Assembly: GCA_017302655.1 (NCBI GenBank)
Contig: JAFLDE010000019.1
Location: 1-61,635 of the forward strand
DNA from: Burkholderiales bacterium
GTDB taxonomy: Bacteria; Pseudomonadota; Gammaproteobacteria; Burkholderiales; Burkholderiaceae_C
Direction: 5' to 3'
DNA: 61,635 bases
Under the pieces are notes generated by a model. That model saw nothing but the letters and a program-made list of their open reading frames with translations, did no database searches and was not told where the DNA came from. Positions 38,339 to 47,070 of this stretch are shown here, in pieces. Each line of letters opens with the position of its first letter. The first letter of the stretch is position 1. Position numbers and translations under genes: made by a program.

Positions 38339-38381
38339 GCGCGCTGGCTGGCCCACCCGGCCGGCGCGCCCTTTTCAACTC
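38339..38381 (+). terminator. Intercistronic GC-rich hairpin after the receptor gene
   Basis: GCGCGCTGGCT pairs with GGCCGGCGCGC around a short CCCA-containing loop, followed by CCCTTTT. It sits between the receptor and the MFS gene and would reduce or stabilise transcription differentially, a common arrangement where an abundant outer-membrane protein precedes inner-membrane genes. Confidence 0.55.
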
Positions 38382-38394
38382 TTGAAAGCCCGCC

Positions 38395-39696
38395 GTGAGC
38401 AAACCCCTGCTGTCACCCTGGCAGATCGTGAACATGAATGTCGGCTTCTTCGGCATCCAGTTCAGCTTCGGCCTGCAGCAGGCCAATATGACGCCGATCT
38501 ACCAGATGCTCGGCGCCGAGGGCAAGAGCCTGCCGCTGCTCTGGCTGGCCGGGCCGGTGACGGGGCTGCTGGTGCAGCCCATCATCGGCGCGCTGTCCGA
38601 CCGCACCACGCACCGCTGGGGCCGGCGCACGCCGTACTTCCTTTGGGGGGCGCTGGTCTGCTCGCTGGGCCTGCTGGCCATGCCCTACAGCCCGGCGCTG
38701 TGGTTCGCCGCCTCGCTGCTGTGGATCCTGGACGCTGCCAACAACGTGACGATGGAACCCTACCGGGCCTACGTCAGCGACCGCCTGCGCCCCGAGCAGC
38801 ACGCGCCGGGCTTCCTCACGCAGTCGGCCTTCACCGGGCTGGCGCAAACCACCGCCTACCTGGCGCCCAGCATCCTGGTGTGGCTGGGCATGAGCAAGGA
38901 CACGCTTGGATCGAACGGCATCCCGCTCATCGTCACCACCGCCTTCGTGATCGGCGCGCTGCTCTCCTTCAGCACCGTCTACTACTCGGTGAAGACGGTG
39001 CCCGAGTTGCCGCTCACGCTGGCCGAACGCACCCACATCGCGGCGCAGCCGCGCGGCGTGGGCGCGGTGTTCGCGGAGATCTGGGACGCCATCCGCGAGA
39101 TGCCCGACACCATGAAGCGCCTGTGGTGGATGGCGCTGTTCCAGTGGTACGGAATGATGTGCTACTGGCAGTACATCGTGCCCACCGTGGCCTCCACCGT
39201 CTACGGCACGAACGACCCGAAGTCGCCCGCCTACCTTGACGCGGTGCTCACCAACGGCCAGATCGGCGGCTTCTACAACGCCATCGCCTGCGTGGCCGCC
39301 TTCGCCATGGTGCCCTTCACGCGGCGCCTGGGCGCGAAGTGGGTGCATGCCTTCGCCCTCGGCTGCGCAGCCCTGGCGATGGCCCTGCTGCCCGGCATCC
39401 ATGACAAGGCCTGGCTCTTCCTGCCCATGGTCGGCATCGGCCTGGCCTGGGCGTCCATCATGGGCAATCCCTATGTGCTGCTGGCGGGCTCCATCCCGCC
39501 CGCGAGGGCCGGCGTCTACATGGGCATCTTCAACATGTTCATCGTCATCCCGATGCTCATCCAGATGCTCACCCTGCCCCTGCTCTACGACACCCTGCTG
39601 GGCGGCCGCGCCGAGAACGTGATCCGCCTGGCTGGCCTGCTGCTGGCCTGCGCTGCGGTGGCCGTGTGCTTCGTGAGAAGCGAGAAGTCCGCATGA
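38395..39696 (+). CDS. MFS sugar transporter (sucrose/H+ symporter type)
   Basis: 433 aa, GTG start, about 12 membrane helices. Begins KPLLSPWQIVNMNVGFFGIQFSFGLQQANMTPIYQ, and the loop GALSDRTTHRWGRRTPYFLWG is the MFS motif A of the glycoside-pentoside-hexuronide/SLC45-like sucrose carriers. It is equivalent in position to suxC in Xanthomonas. It would bring sucrose taken up by the TonB receptor across the inner membrane. It overlaps the sucrose phosphorylase gene by 4 bp. Confidence 0.9.
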   Translation: MSKPLLSPWQIVNMNVGFFGIQFSFGLQQANMTPIYQMLGAEGKSLPLLWLAGPVTGLLVQPIIGALSDRTTHRWGRRTPYFLWGALVCSLGLLAMPYSPALWFAASLLWILDAANNVTMEPYRAYVSDRLRPEQHAPGFLTQSAFTGLAQTTAYLAPSILVWLGMSKDTLGSNGIPLIVTTAFVIGALLSFSTVYYSVKTVPELPLTLAERTHIAAQPRGVGAVFAEIWDAIREMPDTMKRLWWMALFQWYGMMCYWQYIVPTVASTVYGTNDPKSPAYLDAVLTNGQIGGFYNAIACVAAFAMVPFTRRLGAKWVHAFALGCAALAMALLPGIHDKAWLFLPMVGIGLAWASIMGNPYVLLAGSIPPARAGVYMGIFNMFIVIPMLIQMLTLPLLYDTLLGGRAENVIRLAGLLLACAAVAVCFVRSEKSA

Positions 39697-41144
39697 AGAA
39701 CCAGGCTCAACTCATCACCTACGTCGACCGCTTCGGCGGCGGCAACCTCGCCGCGCTGCAGGCGCTGCTGACCGGGCCGCTGGCCGGCCTGTTCGGCGGC
39801 GTGCACCTGCTGCCCTTCTTCCACCCCATCGACGGCGCCGACGCCGGCTTCGACCCCATCGACCACCTCAGCGTCGACGCCCGCCTCGGCCATTGGGACG
39901 ACGTGCGGCGCCTCAGCGAGCACATCGAGGTGATGGGCGACGTCATCGTCAACCACGTCTCCAGCCAGAGTCCGCAGTTCCTGGACTACCAGGCGCGTGG
40001 CGCGGACAGCCCCTACGCAGGCCTCTTCCTGCGCATGGACACGGTGTTCCCGAACGGCGCCCGCGAGGCCGACCTGCTCGGCATCTACCGTCCGCGCCCC
40101 GGCCTGCCCTTCACGCCCTACACCACCGCGGCGGGGCGTGAGCTCCTCTGGACGACCTTCACGCCGCAGCAGCTCGACATCGACGTCCAGCACCCGCAAG
40201 GCAAGGCCTACCTCTCCAGCATCCTGCAGCGCTTCGCCGACAGCGGCATCCGCATGGTGCGTCTCGACGCCGTCGGCTACGCCATCAAGCAGGCCGGCAC
40301 CAGCTGCTTCATGGAGCCAGCCACCTTCGCCTTCATCGCCGCCTTCGCGGCCGAGGCGCGGGCACTCGGCATCGAGGTGCTGGTGGAAATCCACAGCCAC
40401 CACCAGCGGCAGATCGACATCGCGCGCCAGGTGGACTGGGTGTACGACTTCGCCCTGCCGCCGCTCCTGCTGCACGCGCTCTTCAACGGCACGGCCGAGG
40501 CGCTGAAGCGCTGGATCGCCATCCGCCCCAGCAACGCGCTGACCGTGCTCGACACGCACGACGGCATCGGCATCATCGACATCGGCGCCGACGCCCGCGC
40601 CGGACTGCCCGGCCTGGTGCCCCCCGCCGAGCTGGACCGGCTGGTGGACCAGATCCATGAGGCCAGCGGCGGCCAGAGCCGGCAAGCCACCGGCGCGGCG
40701 GCCAGCAACCTCGACCTCTACCAGGTCAACTGCACCTACTACGACGCCCTGGGCCGCGACGACGAGGCCTACCTGCTGGCGCGCGCCGTGCAGTGCTTCC
40801 TGCCGGGCATCCCGCAGGTCTATTACGTCGGCCTGCTGGCCGGGCACAACGACATGGACCTGCTCGCCCGCACACGGGTCGGGCGCGACATCAACCGCCA
40901 CCACTACACGCCCGCCGAGATCCAGGCCGACCTGCAGCGCCCGGTGGTGCAGCGCCTGTGCGCGCTGCTGAAGCTGCGCAACACGCATGCGGCGTTCAAC
41001 GGGCGCTTCCACCTGGCGTCCAGTGACGAGCACGCGCTCCACCTGGCCTGGGAAGGCGAGGGCGGCGAACGACTCGTGCTGAAAGCCGACTTCCGCACGC
41101 GGCGTTTCGAGATCACCGAGGACGGCATCGCGCGCGCGCTTTGA
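39693..41144 (+). CDS. Sucrose phosphorylase (GH13_18)
   Basis: 483 aa from ATG 39693. The numbering coincides with the known Bifidobacterium enzyme: nucleophile Asp192 (VRLDAVGY), acid/base Glu232 (LVEIHSHH) and Asp290 (LDTHDGIG). GDVIVNHVS is the first GH13 conserved region. It converts sucrose and phosphate to glucose 1-phosphate and fructose, saving one ATP compared with hydrolysis. The fructose would be phosphorylated by the kinase 25 bp downstream. Bacterial sux loci more often carry amylosucrase here. Confidence 0.95.
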   Translation: MKNQAQLITYVDRFGGGNLAALQALLTGPLAGLFGGVHLLPFFHPIDGADAGFDPIDHLSVDARLGHWDDVRRLSEHIEVMGDVIVNHVSSQSPQFLDYQARGADSPYAGLFLRMDTVFPNGAREADLLGIYRPRPGLPFTPYTTAAGRELLWTTFTPQQLDIDVQHPQGKAYLSSILQRFADSGIRMVRLDAVGYAIKQAGTSCFMEPATFAFIAAFAAEARALGIEVLVEIHSHHQRQIDIARQVDWVYDFALPPLLLHALFNGTAEALKRWIAIRPSNALTVLDTHDGIGIIDIGADARAGLPGLVPPAELDRLVDQIHEASGGQSRQATGAAASNLDLYQVNCTYYDALGRDDEAYLLARAVQCFLPGIPQVYYVGLLAGHNDMDLLARTRVGRDINRHHYTPAEIQADLQRPVVQRLCALLKLRNTHAAFNGRFHLASSDEHALHLAWEGEGGERLVLKADFRTRRFEITEDGIARAL

Positions 41145-41169
41145 CGGCCGCCGCAGAATGCGCGCCGCC

Positions 41170-42084
41170 ATGCACACCAGCCCCATCCCGTCCGCCCTCG
41201 TCATCGGCGAGGCCCTGATCGACCGATTGCCTTCGGGCGAGGTGGTGGCCGGGGCGCCGCTGAACGTGGCGCGGCATCTGCAGATGCTCGGCGTGCCCGC
41301 GCTGATGGTCAGCCGCGTGGGCGAAGACGCCAACGGCCGGCGCGTGGCCGCCACGCTGCAGGCGGCGGGCCTCAGCCTGGACGGCCTGCAGCGGGACGCG
41401 CAGCAGCCCACCGGCGTGGTGGACGTGGAGCTGGATGCCGCCGGCCAGGCCCGCTACACCATCCGAAGCCCGGCGGCCTGGGACCACATCGAGACCGAGC
41501 CGCTGCAGGCCCTGCTGCGCCGCCAGGCGCCGCGCCTCGTCGTGTTCGGCACCCTGGCGCAGCGCCATGCCGACTCGCGCGCCGCCCATGCCGCCCTGCT
41601 GGCAGAGGCGGGTGCGCAAGGCGCCCTGCGCTTTTGCGACCTGAACCTGCGCACCAGCGTGCCGGACATCGAACAGCGCGTGCGCGACTGCGTCGCCCAG
41701 GCCGAGGGCCTGAAGCTCAACGACGAAGAACTGCCGCACGTGCTCGGCTGGCTGGGCCAGAGCGACGTGCCGGCGCTGATGCGCAGCCAGCCGCAGCTGC
41801 AATGCCTGCTGCTCACACAGGGCGCCAAGGGTTTCGAGGCCTACGACGGCGAAGGCCGCCTGCGCGTGCAGGCGCCCTGCGCGCCGGTGGCGCAGCTGGC
41901 CGACACCGTGGGAGCCGGGGATGCCTTCTTCGGCTTCACGCTCGCCGCCTTGATGCACGGCCGCGAGCTCTGGGCCGCGCTGCCCGACGCCAACCGCTTC
42001 GCCGCCGCGATGTGCGGAGAGCACGGCGCCGCGCCGGCCGATCCGGAGCGCTTCTACCCGCCCTGGCGGGCGTTGCTGAGCTAG
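41170..42084 (+). CDS. PfkB-family fructokinase
   Basis: 304 aa from ATG 41170 (an in-frame ATG at 41158 would add four residues). N-terminal ALVIGEALIDRLPSGEVVAGAPLNVARHLQMLG is typical of ribokinase-like fructokinases. ADTVGAGDAFFGF near residue 250 is the second PfkB signature with the catalytic Asp. It phosphorylates the fructose released by the phosphorylase. Its TAG stop codon lies in the CTAG that forms the left end of the 272-bp repeat element. Confidence 0.92.
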   Translation: MHTSPIPSALVIGEALIDRLPSGEVVAGAPLNVARHLQMLGVPALMVSRVGEDANGRRVAATLQAAGLSLDGLQRDAQQPTGVVDVELDAAGQARYTIRSPAAWDHIETEPLQALLRRQAPRLVVFGTLAQRHADSRAAHAALLAEAGAQGALRFCDLNLRTSVPDIEQRVRDCVAQAEGLKLNDEELPHVLGWLGQSDVPALMRSQPQLQCLLLTQGAKGFEAYDGEGRLRVQAPCAPVAQLADTVGAGDAFFGFTLAALMHGRELWAALPDANRFAAAMCGEHGAAPADPERFYPPWRALLS

Positions 42085-42352
42085 GGCCTGTTAACGCTAC
42101 GGGAATCCAGCGCGTTGCCATCCAGAAACGGCACCAACGAGGCGCGAAACGAAGCCGGGGTGGTTCCCCCGGCGAGGCTTCGCAACGAAGTGGGTGCCGT
42201 TTCTGGTGGCAACCCGAAGGGAAAGTGGCTGTTGGGCCGGGATGCGGCGTTGCGCGGCTTGCCCAGGCACCAGCCTGGGCTGCGCCGCGCGCCTGGCCTG
42301 CCGGCCCAACAGCCACTTTCGCGTGGCTTCCCGTAGTGTTAACAGGCCCTAG
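42081..42352. repeat. 272-bp MITE-like structured element, copy 1
   Basis: Bounded by CTAG on both sides with terminal inverted repeats CTAGGGCCTGTTAAC-x-CTACGGGAA at each end. Inside are nested hairpins: TTGCCA-x-CCAGAAACGGCACC with its complement, a GAAGCC/GGCTTC stem, a GCCCAGGC/GCCTGGGC stem and an AAGTGGCTGTTGGGCCGG arm with its complement. No coding frame of note is present. It lies exactly between the convergent fructokinase and oligopeptidase genes. A second copy of identical length is at 52057-52328 in the same orientation, and several arms differ between copies with compensating changes. It is probably a nonautonomous mobile element. Confidence 0.88.
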
Positions 42353-44155
42353 TCAGTCAAACGACCGCTCCAACTCGTCGATCAATCGCCCCACGTACGC
42401 CACGGCTTCGTGGATGGGCTGCGGTGAGCTCAGGTCCACGCCCGCCATCTGCATCAGCTCCAGCGGCTTGCGCGTGCCGCCGGCCTTCAGCACCTCGATC
42501 CAGCGCTGCACGGCCGGAGCGCCTTCCTCTTGCACGCGCAGCGACATGGCCGTCGAGGCCACCAGGCCCACGGCGTAGGTGTAGGGGTAGAGGCCCATGT
42601 AGTAGTGCGGCTGGCGCATCCAGGTCATGCGCGCGCCCTCGTCGATCTCCACCGTGTCGCCCCAGAAGCGTTCCAGGATGCGGCCCTTGCGCTCGTTCAG
42701 CAGCGCCGCGGTGATCGCCCCGCCTTCCTCGGCCAGCGCATAGACCTGGCGCTGCAACTCCGCTTCGAGCAGGTGGGTGACGAAGTTGTGGTGGTAGGTG
42801 CCAAGCACCTGCATGATGACCGAGCGGCGCAGCCGCGTCTCCCGGCTGCGCGCCAGGATGTGCTGCGCCAGCAGCATCTCGTTCATGATTGACGGCGCTT
42901 CGATGAAGGGCATGGCCGGGCGCGTGTTCACGAAGCGCTGGTGCGCCATCGCCAGGCCGAAATGACCACCGTGGCCCAGTTCATGCGCCAGCGTGAAGAC
43001 ATTGCGCATCGTGTCCGACCAGGTAATCAGGATGTAGGGGTGCACGCCATAGGGCGAGGCGCAGAACGCGCCGGAGGACTTGCCGACGTTGTCGGCGCGG
43101 TCCACCCAGCGCTGCTCCAGCGCCCGGCGCGCGTAGGCCACGTACTCGGGCCCCATCACCTGCAGCGCTTCGAGGATCAGCGCGCAGCCGTCCTCGTAGC
43201 GCATGCGCGGGTTGAACTCCGGGTCCAGCGGGGCCTTGATGTCGCAGTACAGCAGCCGGTCCAGCCCGAGCACCCGGCGGCGCAGGCGGGCGTAGCGCTG
43301 CATGTGCGGCGCCAGTTCGGCCTGGATGATGTCGAGGATGTGGCGGTAGACCGCGTGCGGGATCTGGTGCGGCTGCAGCAGGCAGGCCTCGGTGCTGGGG
43401 TAGCCGCGCAGGCGCGCCATCACCACGTTCTTCTTCACCTCGGTGGCGAAGGTGGCGGCCCAGGTCTGGTTGTAGGCCTTCAGCCCGGCGCTGAACGAGG
43501 CCCAGGCGCCGCGGCGCACGCTCACGTCGGCATGTGCCTCGAAGTTGGACTCGAAGCCGTTCACCGAGTTGGCGTGGTGCGTGCCGGCGCTGTCGGTGAA
43601 GGGCGCGAACTGCAGGTCGCTCGCCTTCGAGCGGCTGTAGATCATCAAGGGCGCGCCCAGCACCTCGCCCAGCGCGGCCAGCACCCGCTCCGACTCGGCG
43701 GACAGCCGGTGTGGGCGCAGCGCCAGCAAGTCGTCCAGGTAGATGTCGAAGTCGGCGAGCCCCGGCTCGGCGGCGCGGAACTGCGCCAGCAGGCCCTCAG
43801 GGAAGGCCAGCAGTTCGGACGGTATGAAGCTCGTGCTGGCAGCCACCTGCGCCTGCAGCGCCGTCACGCGGGCGTTGGCCGCCTGATGCGCGGGGTGGGT
43901 GCCGTCCTGCGCGTTGCGCAGGTGCGCGAAGGTGCTCACCCGCACCGACCGCGCCTGCAGCGACTCCATCGCATTCAGGCAGGCGAGCAGGGTGGCCGCA
44001 TCGCGGGCCAGCGTTCCCTCGAAGTCGGCGAGGCTCTGGCTGGCTGCTTCCACCGCCTGCAGCTCGCGCTCCCAAGCCGCCTCGTCGGCAAACAGATCGC
44101 TCAGATCCCAGGTCAGTTCGATGGGGACTTCGGCGCGGGAAAGACGGGTCGGCAT
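42353..44155 (-). CDS. pepF: M3-family oligoendopeptidase F
   Basis: 600 aa. Zinc-binding HELGH near residue 390 with GGHFGLAMAHQ after it, and a downstream EAPSIMNEMLLAQH segment carrying the third ligand Glu, mark the M3B clade. GLYPYTYAVGL near residue 515 is the substrate-binding tyrosine/glycine segment. No signal peptide, so it degrades peptides in the cytoplasm. The stop codon (42353-42355) abuts repeat element copy 1. Confidence 0.94.
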   Translation of the reverse strand: MPTRLSRAEVPIELTWDLSDLFADEAAWERELQAVEAASQSLADFEGTLARDAATLLACLNAMESLQARSVRVSTFAHLRNAQDGTHPAHQAANARVTALQAQVAASTSFIPSELLAFPEGLLAQFRAAEPGLADFDIYLDDLLALRPHRLSAESERVLAALGEVLGAPLMIYSRSKASDLQFAPFTDSAGTHHANSVNGFESNFEAHADVSVRRGAWASFSAGLKAYNQTWAATFATEVKKNVVMARLRGYPSTEACLLQPHQIPHAVYRHILDIIQAELAPHMQRYARLRRRVLGLDRLLYCDIKAPLDPEFNPRMRYEDGCALILEALQVMGPEYVAYARRALEQRWVDRADNVGKSSGAFCASPYGVHPYILITWSDTMRNVFTLAHELGHGGHFGLAMAHQRFVNTRPAMPFIEAPSIMNEMLLAQHILARSRETRLRRSVIMQVLGTYHHNFVTHLLEAELQRQVYALAEEGGAITAALLNERKGRILERFWGDTVEIDEGARMTWMRQPHYYMGLYPYTYAVGLVASTAMSLRVQEEGAPAVQRWIEVLKAGGTRKPLELMQMAGVDLSSPQPIHEAVAYVGRLIDELERSFD

Positions 44156-44219
44156 GGGCTGAAGGGAGGCTGCAAAGGGCGCAGTGTCGGGGAGGGCCGG
44201 GACGACCCACCATCCGGGC

Positions 44220-44540
44220 TCAGTCGGCCTCTTCCAGCGCCCAGGCGCAACCCAGCAGGGCCACGACGAGCACGCCCAGATAGACGAGCCCGAGCGCAGC
44301 GCCCAGTTCGCCCGCCCCCCACTCCCGGGCAGCGCCTTGCCACAAGGAAGAGGGCAGCAGCGCGCCCCAGCTCAGCAGCGCGCCCAGCACGGCCACCCAC
44401 GGCATCCTCAGCGTGCGTGGGCGCCGGCGCGGCGGCAAGCGGGGCATCAGCCGCGCGGTGAAGCCCTCATCGGCCACGGCCTCCAGCCCGTCGCGGCGCA
44501 ACAGATCCTCCAGCGGGTCGTCGCTCAGGTCCTCGTTCAA
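44220..44540 (-). CDS. Putative anti-sigma factor (small membrane protein)
   Basis: 106 aa. An acidic N-terminus (MNEDLSDDPLEDLLRRDGLEAV) precedes two hydrophobic helices (PWVAVLGALLSWGALL and LGLVYLGVLVVALLGCAWAL). It overlaps the ECF sigma gene by 4 bp, the usual sigma/anti-sigma arrangement, with a cytoplasmic N-terminal sigma-binding segment. No zinc-binding HxxxCxxC motif is visible, so it is not a ZAS-type anti-sigma. Function inferred from context. Confidence 0.65.
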   Translation of the reverse strand: MNEDLSDDPLEDLLRRDGLEAVADEGFTARLMPRLPPRRRPRTLRMPWVAVLGALLSWGALLPSSLWQGAAREWGAGELGAALGLVYLGVLVVALLGCAWALEEAD

Positions 44541-45130
44541 GGTGCGCCTCCTTCAGCGCCCGGCGCCCAATCCTGCAGCAGCTCACGCAGCCTCGCCTTG
44601 CCGCGCAGCACATGGGTCTTCACGGTCCCCAGCGGCATGTCCATCACCACGGCGGCCTCCTCGTGGCTGAGTCCCAGCTGCACGCAATAGAGCAGGGCGG
44701 CGCGCTGCGCGGTGGACAGGCGCTGCAGCGCGACCTCGACATCCAGCCGGAGCGCCGGCGAGGCGTGCTCGGCCGGGTGGCTGCTGCTCCCTTCGGCCAG
44801 CGTCGCCTCGAGGCTCTCCTGCACGCGGCCACGCTCGCTGCGCAGATGCTGCAGGAAGCACGAGTGCGCGATGCGGTATAGCCAGGTGCTGAAGCGCGCA
44901 TCGCCGCGGAACTGCTCCAGCTTGCGCCAGGCGATGACGAAGCAGTCTTGCGCCAGGTCATCGGCCAGGGCCGCCTGCTCCCCCAGCAAGCGCCGAAGCT
45001 GTGCGCGCACCAGGCCCTGGTGCCGGCGCACCAGCAGCTCGAAGGCGCGCGCATCGGCGTCGCGCACGGCGCGCGCCACCAGCGCGGCATCCAGGCGCGC
45101 CTGTTCATCCTGCGCACCCGGCTCATTCAC
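44537..45130 (-). CDS. ECF-family RNA polymerase sigma factor
   Basis: 197 aa. Region 2 is AFELLVRRHQGLVRAQLRRLLGEQAALADDLAQDCFVIAWRKLEQFRGDARFSTWLYRIAHSCFLQ in consecutive segments (DDLAQDCF and FSTWLYRIA are the key parts). Region 4 contains LGLSHEEAAVVMDMPLGTVKTHVLRGKARL, the -35-binding helix-turn-helix. It resembles RpoE-like ECF factors that work with membrane anti-sigmas. Three genes (125-aa membrane protein, sigma, anti-sigma) overlap in one operon. Confidence 0.92.
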   Translation of the reverse strand: MNEPGAQDEQARLDAALVARAVRDADARAFELLVRRHQGLVRAQLRRLLGEQAALADDLAQDCFVIAWRKLEQFRGDARFSTWLYRIAHSCFLQHLRSERGRVQESLEATLAEGSSSHPAEHASPALRLDVEVALQRLSTAQRAALLYCVQLGLSHEEAAVVMDMPLGTVKTHVLRGKARLRELLQDWAPGAEGGAP

Positions 45131-45500
45131 GCGCGCTGCCGCGATGGGTCAGGTACCAGTTGCCCAGATAGCCCAGGCCCAGCGCCACGGGCAGGATGCC
45201 CAGGCCCCACAGCTCAGCCAGCGGGTGCCCGTGGTGGTACTGCAATGGCAGCACCAGCAGCGTGGCTGAGAGGCCGAGACCCCCGGCCATCAGCACCAGC
45301 CCGCGGCGCCGGTCGCAGGCCTGCACCGTCGCCTCGCCGGGCAGCGTGGCCGGCAGCGCTGTGCCGGTTTCCGCCAGCTTCAGCATGAACTGGTAGCGCA
45401 TCTCGGCGCGGGTGCGGCGGTAGCGCAGCACCAGGGCGGTGATCAGCACCGGCGCCAGCATCAACAGCGCCGGAATCATCAACATGGGAAGCACGTCCAT
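45123..45500 (-). CDS. Small membrane protein of the sigma-factor operon (DUF6249-like)
   Basis: 125 aa. An N-terminal helix (MLMIPALLMLAPVLITALVL) is followed by a basic RYRRTRAEMRYQFMLKLAE segment and two further helices. This resembles DUF6249 membrane proteins frequently found directly upstream of ECF sigma genes. It overlaps the sigma gene by 8 bp. The function is unknown; a sensor or modulatory role in the sigma pathway is an inference from operon structure. Confidence 0.7.
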   Translation of the reverse strand: MDVLPMLMIPALLMLAPVLITALVLRYRRTRAEMRYQFMLKLAETGTALPATLPGEATVQACDRRRGLVLMAGGLGLSATLLVLPLQYHHGHPLAELWGLGILPVALGLGYLGNWYLTHRGSARE

Positions 45501-45549
45501 GGCGTTCTCTCAGGGTAGGGACGGGTGGGCACCGGCCGGCGCCCGCCGT

Positions 45550-47070
45550 TCAGGGGCGAGCGAAGAGCGACGCTTCCACCTGCGCGTGCAGCCACTCGCG
45601 CATGGCCTCGGCGGCGTGGTCCTGGTTGGCCAGCACCGCGATCACCAGGCCGTCGTCGGGGTAGAAGAGGAACTCGGCCGAGATGCCCGGCGCCCCGCCG
45701 TTGTGCCCCACCCAGCGCTTGCCGGCGCTGTCGCCCACGGTGAAGAGGTAGCCGTAACCCATCGGGCCGAATCGCTCACGCGGCTTCCACAGCGTTTCCA
45801 GCTGGGCGCGGGGCAGCAGGCGCTCTTGCTGCAGGGCGCGAGCGAAGGCCTGCAGGTCGCGCACCGAGGCGTAGCCGCCACCCGCCGCCGATCCGCGCAG
45901 GCTCAGCCCGTCCAGGTGGTCCTGCCAGGCGCCGGCCTCGGTCTTGGTGTAGCCCAGCGCGAAGCCGGCCTGGCGGTCGTCGCGCCGGAAGTGCTCGGCC
46001 TTGCGCATGCCGGCCGGCTGGTAGAGATGCTCACGGATGTAGCGGTAGTAATCCTTGCCGCTGAGCGCCTCGATGATCAAGCCCAGGATGACCACCCCGC
46101 CATTGCTGTACTCGGTGCGCGTGCCGGGCTCGAACAGCAGCGGCTGGTCCACGAAGGTCTGCAGAAAGGCCTGCTGGCTGTCCAGCGTGGCCCGCTGCGC
46201 TTCGTGTGCCGCGTTCCAGTACGAGCCGACGCCGGAGCGGTGCGTCAGCAGCTGATGGATCGTCACCTGCTCGCGAATCTTCGCGTTCGGGAAGTTCGGC
46301 AAATGCCGCCCCACGGTGTCGCTCCAGTCCAGCCTGCCCGCCGCCTGCAGCTGCGCGATGGCGATGGCCGTGAACATCTTGTTGATCGAGCCCAGATTGA
46401 AGGGCGTGTCCACCGTGTTGCGCCGCCCGGTTTGGCGGTCCGCCAGGCCCACGGCGCCGGCGTGGATGAGCTGCTCGCCCCGCGCCACCAGCACCGCCCC
46501 GGAGAAGCGCCCCGCCTGCGCCTCGGCACGCAGCCGCGCGTCGATGGCAGCCGGCAGTTCCGCCGGCGCCAGCGCCGCCACATTCGGCGGCAAGGGCCGA
46601 ACGCCGAAGCGCTCGATCAGCGGTGGGTTTTCGCCCGTCAGCGTGAGCGTCAAGGCCACCCGTCGGCCACCTGCCAGCGTGTAGATCAGCTCGCCCTCGC
46701 GCGCGTCGCCCTGCCGCTCCGTGGGCCGGGCCGTTGCCAGCTCCGAGCCCAGCGCCTCGGCCAGCATGGAGAAAGCCTCCTGCAGCCCGGCCTCGCCCCG
46801 GCGCTCGCGGATGCCGGGGCTGAAGAAGCGCTGCATCAAAGCCGGCCGCTCGGCCGGCTTGGCCACCACCGTCTGCCAGAACCCGGCGCCCATCTGCTCC
46901 ATGGCGTGCGCCACCGGCGCTGCCGGTGAACCCTGCGCCACCGCACCGGCCGGCTGCGCCGCCAGGGCCCGGGTAGCGGGCAGTGAACCCCCCAGGGCCG
47001 TGACCAGCGTGGCCACCGCCAGCCGGCCCAGGGTGCCACGCCGGCGCCATCCCCCGTTGAAATCGACCAT
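45550..47070 (-). CDS. Exported serine hydrolase of the beta-lactamase/class C fold
   Basis: 506 aa from ATG 47070, which has a GGAG site 6 nt upstream; in-frame codons further upstream lack a signal. An N-terminal twin-basic hydrophobic signal (GWRRRGTLGRLAVATLVTALGG) is followed by a 130-residue domain. The S12 beta-lactamase-like domain then shows GSINKMF (Ser-x-x-Lys near residue 228), YSNGG (Tyr-x-Asn) and HNGGAPG. Such proteins are usually esterases or peptidases rather than resistance enzymes. The gene is just outside the integron's last attC. Confidence 0.9.
   Translation of the reverse strand: MVDFNGGWRRRGTLGRLAVATLVTALGGSLPATRALAAQPAGAVAQGSPAAPVAHAMEQMGAGFWQTVVAKPAERPALMQRFFSPGIRERRGEAGLQEAFSMLAEALGSELATARPTERQGDAREGELIYTLAGGRRVALTLTLTGENPPLIERFGVRPLPPNVAALAPAELPAAIDARLRAEAQAGRFSGAVLVARGEQLIHAGAVGLADRQTGRRNTVDTPFNLGSINKMFTAIAIAQLQAAGRLDWSDTVGRHLPNFPNAKIREQVTIHQLLTHRSGVGSYWNAAHEAQRATLDSQQAFLQTFVDQPLLFEPGTRTEYSNGGVVILGLIIEALSGKDYYRYIREHLYQPAGMRKAEHFRRDDRQAGFALGYTKTEAGAWQDHLDGLSLRGSAAGGGYASVRDLQAFARALQQERLLPRAQLETLWKPRERFGPMGYGYLFTVGDSAGKRWVGHNGGAPGISAEFLFYPDDGLVIAVLANQDHAAEAMREWLHAQVEASLFARP

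Noticed and set aside
35870-38356. Very long antisense open frame (about 828 codons) opposite the TonB receptor
   Set aside because: It is low-complexity (Val/Gly/Ala/His/Gln-rich), has no family motif, and mirrors the GC3 bias of the receptor gene on the other strand.
46379-46385. GTTGATC as a possible partner of the terminal attC core, implying a sixth cassette
   Set aside because: It lies in the GSINK catalytic motif of the serine hydrolase and has no L'/L'' arms beside it, so it is a chance match.
45550-47070. Serine hydrolase as a beta-lactamase resistance cassette
   Set aside because: It lies outside the last attC, has the host's codon use and matches esterase/peptidase-like S12 proteins rather than a known resistance beta-lactamase.
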